The notes under the pieces are model-generated. The model made no database searches. It saw nothing but the letters and a program-made list of their open reading frames with translations, and had not been told where the DNA came from. A program made the position numbers and the translations under genes. Shown here piece after piece: positions 43,619 through 47,263 of a DNA stretch of 47,263 nucleotides. How positions within the stretch are numbered: position 1 is the stretch's first letter; each line of letters opens with the position of its first letter. The stretch comes from Bacteroidota bacterium (GTDB taxonomy: Bacteria > Bacteroidota > Bacteroidia > Chitinophagales > Chitinophagaceae): contig JAHEFK010000006.1 in the NCBI GenBank assembly GCA_024640225.1, positions 41,588 to 88,850 of the forward strand, in the 5' to 3' direction.

Positions 43619-45115
43619 TTATTGAACCGTATATGAGACGGTACCGTCTTTTTCATCTTTTAAAATAACCCCTGCCTCCATCAATTGATTGCGTATTTGA
43701 TCAGATACAGCAAAATCTTTGCGTTGTTTTGCTTCCTTACGAAGGGTAATCAATACTTGCAATACCTTATCCATAGCTCCGTTTTGTGAACTAGCTTGTA
43801 TAGCTTGTAGCCCTAAAATGGTTTCTAAATAATTTTTGAAAGTGGCTTGCAATACATTAAAACATTCTTCAGTAATAGATCCTATGGGAAGCAAATTCGC
43901 TTTGAAGCTATTAATCGTTGAGGTGAGATCAAATAAGGCTGCAATAACTTTTGCCGTATTAAAATCATCATTCATATACTCCTCACAGGCATTACAAATT
44001 GCTGTAACTTCTTGATTTAATGTTTCATTTATTCCTTCCTTAGAAGCCGTATAACTTAATTGCTTAAGCACTTCATAGGCTTCCCATAATCTTTTCAATG
44101 CTTTTTCGGATGCCTGCAAAGCTTCGTTTGAAAAATCTAAGGTACTACGATAATGTGTTTGTAAAATATAAAAACGCACCACCATAGGATGGTAAGCTTG
44201 CTCTAATAAAGGATGCGAACCACTGAATAATTCTGTCAACTTGATAACATTATTATAGCTCTTACCCATTTTTTTACCATTGATGGTAATCATATTATTA
44301 TGCATCCAGTAATTTACCGGCGCATGATCATGTACAATAGTAGATTGAGCAATTTCACTTTCATGATGGGGGAATTGCAAATCCATACCACCTCCATGAA
44401 TATCAAATTGAACGCCTAAATATTTACTTGCCATAGCCGAGCACTCAATATGCCAACCAGGGAATCCTTCACCCCATGGGCTTTCCCAACGCATGATGTG
44501 CTCTGGTGGTGCAGCTTTCCACAATGCAAAATCTACTTTATTTCTTTTTTCATCTTGCCCGTCCAATGCTCTCGTAGTCTCTAATAAATCATCTAATATG
44601 CGACCCGACAATTTTCCGTAGGGATAGTTAGCTGCATATTTTTTAACATCGAAATAAACCGATCCATTCACCTCATAAGCATAGCCTTTTTCTATAATTT
44701 TCTTAATCATACTTATTTGCTCAATAATATGACCAGTAGCTGTAGGCTCAATACTAGGCTCTAAGGTATTGAATGCACGCATGCCCCAATGGAACAGATT
44801 AGTGTATTTATGCACCAATTCCATAGGTTCTAATTGTTCTAATTTTGCTTTATCATTTACCTTGTCTGTAGCATCTCTTCCCTCTTCTTCAAAATGACCA
44901 GCGTCGGTAATATTACGCACATAGCGCACTTTATAATTCAAGAATTGCAAATAACGATTTACTACATCAAAAGTAATGTAGGGACGGGCATGCCCTAAAT
45001 GAGATTCTCCAGAAACCGTTGGACCACATACATACAAGCCAACATGACCAGGTGTAATGGGTTTAAAGACTTCTTTTTCTCGAGTAAGGGAATTATATAG
45101 GCTCAGTTGACTCAT
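43619..45115 (-). CDS. cysS: Cysteine--tRNA ligase
   Basis: 498 residues, class I synthetase. Zinc site residues are visible as Cys in LYVCGPTVSG, Cys in WHIECSAMA and the LQFPHHESEIAQS His/Glu. HIGH appears as HLGHARPY, and KMSKS as GKKMGKSYNN, so the nucleotide site is complete. The C-terminal anticodon region with ALKRLWEAYEVL and LITLRKEAKQRKDFAVSDQI, IRNQLMEAGVILKDEKDGT is normal. It has a perfect -7 box just upstream, so it can be transcribed independently of the rhomboid/EEP genes before it. Confidence 0.98.
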   Translation of the reverse strand: MSQLSLYNSLTREKEVFKPITPGHVGLYVCGPTVSGESHLGHARPYITFDVVNRYLQFLNYKVRYVRNITDAGHFEEEGRDATDKVNDKAKLEQLEPMELVHKYTNLFHWGMRAFNTLEPSIEPTATGHIIEQISMIKKIIEKGYAYEVNGSVYFDVKKYAANYPYGKLSGRILDDLLETTRALDGQDEKRNKVDFALWKAAPPEHIMRWESPWGEGFPGWHIECSAMASKYLGVQFDIHGGGMDLQFPHHESEIAQSTIVHDHAPVNYWMHNNMITINGKKMGKSYNNVIKLTELFSGSHPLLEQAYHPMVVRFYILQTHYRSTLDFSNEALQASEKALKRLWEAYEVLKQLSYTASKEGINETLNQEVTAICNACEEYMNDDFNTAKVIAALFDLTSTINSFKANLLPIGSITEECFNVLQATFKNYLETILGLQAIQASSQNGAMDKVLQVLITLRKEAKQRKDFAVSDQIRNQLMEAGVILKDEKDGTVSYTVQ

Positions 45116-45133
45116 AAATTCAAAATAATATTA

Positions 45134-45141
45134 CAAAAATA
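45134..45141 (-). promoter_or_regulatory. -7 box of the cysS promoter
   Basis: On the minus strand TATTTTTG, a perfect TAnnTTTG, in the 33-nt gap between the EEP gene and cysS; 18 nt to the ATG. Confidence 0.55.
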
Positions 45142-45148
45142 AGGTATT

Positions 45149-46285
45149 CTATTGGCTTTGCGCTACCAATTTAAAGGAAGCTATCACAGGATTGTGATCG
45201 GAATAAGCAGCCATCTTAGGACAATCGAACGATTGGATCTCTCCAATTCGATGGTCATAAAAAATATAATCGATGCGTAATGTAGGTGAGAATAAATTAT
45301 AGGTTCTACCAAAACCATTTCCTTTTTCTACAAAAGCATCGAACATATCACCTTTCAAGGCTTTGTACACAAAAGATCCTGGGAGGTCATTGCAATCGCC
45401 ACAAACCACTGTTGGATAGGGGCTTACCGCAATCAATTCTTTTATTTTAGAGGCTTGCATCGCCCTGTTTTTATAGGCAGCTGCAAATCTATTCACAAAT
45501 AAGCGTGCATATTGATAGGTATATCCTATTTTATTAAAATCCTTTTTTAAAACTTGAATATTCTTTTTCTCTGTATCGCTCAAGCCAAAAGTTTTTAAAT
45601 GCACGACTATTACGCGTACTATTTGCTTCGTTGGCATTTGTATGTCTGCCAATAAAAGCGCATCATTATCTGTCAAATCTATTTCTTCAAAGTGCTTTAT
45701 AGGATATTTACTAAATAAGGCAGTCCCCGTTAGATAAGTTCCAATTTTATGCGCAGCAACAAAGCGAAATTCTTTATACCCATTTTTATTAATAATGGAT
45801 TGCGTATAAGGCTTTAATTGATTGGTAGCAACACATCTAAATTCAGGCAAACAAAGCACATCAACACGTTGTTGCTCAATAAAATCTTGTATGCCCTCCG
45901 GCACTGCTTTTTTAAAAGGAACCGTATAAACGCCCAATCCGTGTACATTCCAAGACATGATAGAACAACTAGTATCACTACTAGCTAATTTTACAGTGGG
46001 GCTATGAAAGGCAAATAAAGGCAGCACTATGGAATGGGCAATCAGTATCGTAGTTAGCGATAAAAAGGCACGATATTTTTTGGAAGTAAATAACCATAGC
46101 GCAATAAAAACTATGTTTACCAACACGGCAAAAGGAGTGGTTAATGAAAACAATGCTAAGTTAGAAATAGACAATGCGCTAATAAAAGATGCCCAAAAAC
46201 AAGCCAATAACCATCCTATAGCTAATAAATTAACTAACAACAAACTGTTGCGCACAACAGTACGGATGCCTTGCCATACTTGCAT
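45149..46285 (-). CDS. Membrane-anchored endonuclease/exonuclease/phosphatase (EEP) family protein
   Basis: 378 residues. Three N-terminal membrane helices (about 10-95) put the EEP domain outside the cytoplasm. The domain shows CSIMSWNVHGLG (metal-site Asn), VDVLCLPEF (Glu), VVHLKTFGLS (His/Lys), VVCGDCNDLPGS (Asp and Asn of the catalytic pair), RIDYIFYDHRI and YSDHNPVIASF (final Asp-His). All catalytic elements of an Mg-dependent phosphodiesterase/phosphatase are intact. Substrate is unknown; lipid head-group or phosphoester cleavage is more plausible outside the cell than DNA repair. It follows a pair of rhomboid-family genes with a 3-nt gap, a gene order I recall as common in Bacteroidota. 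Confidence 0.93.
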   Translation of the reverse strand: MQVWQGIRTVVRNSLLLVNLLAIGWLLACFWASFISALSISNLALFSLTTPFAVLVNIVFIALWLFTSKKYRAFLSLTTILIAHSIVLPLFAFHSPTVKLASSDTSCSIMSWNVHGLGVYTVPFKKAVPEGIQDFIEQQRVDVLCLPEFRCVATNQLKPYTQSIINKNGYKEFRFVAAHKIGTYLTGTALFSKYPIKHFEEIDLTDNDALLLADIQMPTKQIVRVIVVHLKTFGLSDTEKKNIQVLKKDFNKIGYTYQYARLFVNRFAAAYKNRAMQASKIKELIAVSPYPTVVCGDCNDLPGSFVYKALKGDMFDAFVEKGNGFGRTYNLFSPTLRIDYIFYDHRIGEIQSFDCPKMAAYSDHNPVIASFKLVAQSQ

Positions 46286-46288
46286 AAA

Positions 46289-47119
46289 TTAAGATTGCGA
46301 TAGTTCTTTAAGTTGTTCTTGTTCTTTAGCAGAAAGCGACTCCATACCCGACTCATGAATTTTATCTAACAAGGTATCTAAAGCCGATTTTTTTTCTTCT
46401 ACTTCTTTTATAGCTTTTTGATGCTGATTAATAGTTTTTGCTTCTAAAAAACTAAATAAGTCATATACCCAAGTGCCAATTGGAATGCCTCTACGCAACA
46501 ATTTTATATACAAGAAACCACTTAGCGCAGCACTCAATAACAAGGCCAATTTAGGAAGTGACGTATAAAAATTGGCAAACGATAAGACTGCATAAACCAA
46601 TACTACAATATACATAGGTATAGCCAACTGATCGCCTACATAAAACTTATGCTTGGGTGATAACGTAATAATGGCTACTCCTAGCGCCATTACACCCGCA
46701 TAAGAACCCAACATCCAGTTTACATACATGTAATTTTGAAACGGTAATAATTGAATACCCAAAAAACATAAGCCTCCGATTAAAGTACCATAGACAAAAA
46801 TGGGTATAACTTGCTTATAGCCTACCAAGTTTTGAATGGCTTGGGCAAAAGTATAAGCCCAAATCATATTCGTAACCCATTCCCAAAAACCAATATGCAC
46901 CCACGCATAAGCAAAGAGTGTCCACCATACATGAGGGAATTGATGTACTTCAGGCAAAGCAGTATTGGAAGCCGTTCTGCTCATAGCATCTATACCAGTT
47001 ACTCCCAATATGAGCATAACTACGCGCGTGAAATGGAAAATTATAAAACCAGTGCCCGTTGCAACGATTAATTGCATGGCACCATTTTTTTTATAGGGAG
47101 CTATTTGTGTTCGTTTCAT
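46289..47119 (-). CDS. Rhomboid-family membrane protein lacking the catalytic dyad (probable pseudoprotease)
   Basis: 276 residues with about six membrane helices in rhomboid arrangement. Family features: WWTLFAYAWVHIGFWEWVTN in the L1/TM2 position, VYGTLIGGLCFLG, and LGSYAGVMALGVAI at TM4. The catalytic motif normally reads GxS(A/G): here Gly138-Ser139-Tyr140-Ala141-Gly142, so the Ser position is Tyr and the only Ser is shifted by one. TM6 (SLPKLALLLSAALSGFLY) has no His where AHLGG is expected, and the TM2 His of HxxxN is Glu80 (Asn84 kept). I infer loss of protease activity. A basic/acidic coiled-coil tail (about 225-276) follows. It is 3 nt downstream of a second rhomboid gene with the His intact, so the two probably form a pair. 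Confidence 0.82.
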   Translation of the reverse strand: MKRTQIAPYKKNGAMQLIVATGTGFIIFHFTRVVMLILGVTGIDAMSRTASNTALPEVHQFPHVWWTLFAYAWVHIGFWEWVTNMIWAYTFAQAIQNLVGYKQVIPIFVYGTLIGGLCFLGIQLLPFQNYMYVNWMLGSYAGVMALGVAIITLSPKHKFYVGDQLAIPMYIVVLVYAVLSFANFYTSLPKLALLLSAALSGFLYIKLLRRGIPIGTWVYDLFSFLEAKTINQHQKAIKEVEEKKSALDTLLDKIHESGMESLSAKEQEQLKELSQS

Positions 47120-47122
47120 GAA

Positions 47123-47263
47123 TTAATAAAAATGAGTTCGATCGTGTTTTTTCCAATACATTAAAATAATAAATGCCATTACCATACCTCCTAAGTGCGC
47201 ATAATGTGCAATATTATCACCAGCTGAATTTTGAATACCAGCGTACAATTCAAATAAGGCATA
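47123..47263 (-). CDS. Rhomboid-family intramembrane serine protease (partial, C-terminal end only)
   Basis: The last 46 residues are present. They contain NIAHYAHLGGMVMAFIILMY, the last membrane helix with the catalytic-type His in AHLGG, then a short basic tail KKHDRTHFY. The N-terminal part with the catalytic Ser is outside the window. Three bases separate its stop from the ATG of the degenerate rhomboid, and both are on the minus strand. Confidence 0.88.
   Translation of the reverse strand, partial: YALFELYAGIQNSAGDNIAHYAHLGGMVMAFIILMYWKKHDRTHFY

Overview
The window is AT-rich and densely coded. It looks like a chromosomal segment of a member of the Bacteroidota, probably Chitinophagales/Chitinophagaceae. 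This rests on the promoters (several TAnnTTTG -7 boxes, two of them with a TTG 18-19 nt upstream and one 18 nt upstream of a TATCTTTA variant), the scarcity of Shine-Dalgarno sequences, TonB-dependent receptors with carboxypeptidase-like N-domains, type IX secretion (T9SS) components, an AtpB with a long periplasmic N-extension, and the family variants seen throughout. The exact genus is not decidable by reading. No tRNA, rRNA, CRISPR array, insertion sequence or prophage was seen. No gene-free stretch exceeds 300 bases; the longest (6195-6441) holds the divergent atpB and pckA promoters.

Layout. 1-917: start of an M49 (DPP III-like) lipoprotein peptidase, reading out of the window. 1005-1952: a 2-oxoglutarate/Fe(II) oxygenase. 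1996-6194 (minus): atpB-atpE-atpF-atpH-atpA, with atpG not following atpA. 6442-8043: pckA. 8093-10864: a small membrane-anchored protein and a TonB-dependent receptor. 10891-14991: AlkD-like glycosylase (minus), gcvT, a GT-C type membrane glycosyltransferase, pyrH.

15069-19894 is the most interesting part: a carotenoid island made of an SRPBCC protein, a MerR-type regulator with a CarH-like cobalamin-binding domain, an ECF sigma factor, crtI, crtB and idi. In the gap before the sigma factor there are two copies of a dyad with identical geometry, TTGTTTA-N19-TAAACAA, 57 nt apart; the second covers the -7 box and predicted start site. I infer a B12/light-gated repressor switch driving sigma-crtI-crtB-idi.

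19901-23424: a beta-helix lipoprotein (minus), a divergent SAM hydroxide adenosyltransferase-like protein translationally coupled to an ABM-fold protein, then greA-HIT (minus). 23505-32376 (minus): a three-gene unit of Oar-like TonB-dependent receptor, a 1315-residue secreted protein with a C-terminal sorting-like domain, and a PorV/PorQ-family barrel, bounded by a promoter and a terminator. 32481-34167 (minus): rsmA and a D-2-hydroxyacid dehydrogenase. 34303-39072: M17 aminopeptidase, pdxA, M16 peptidase, GT2. 39059-47263 (minus): a tightly packed run of rhomboid (partial), degenerate rhomboid, EEP-family protein, cysS, MsbA-like ABC exporter, galE and a compact GH2 beta-mannosidase-like enzyme.

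Several genes have an in-frame TTG upstream of their real ATG because the -7 consensus TAnnTTTG itself contains TTG; starts have been moved to the downstream ATG where promoter and family length agree.
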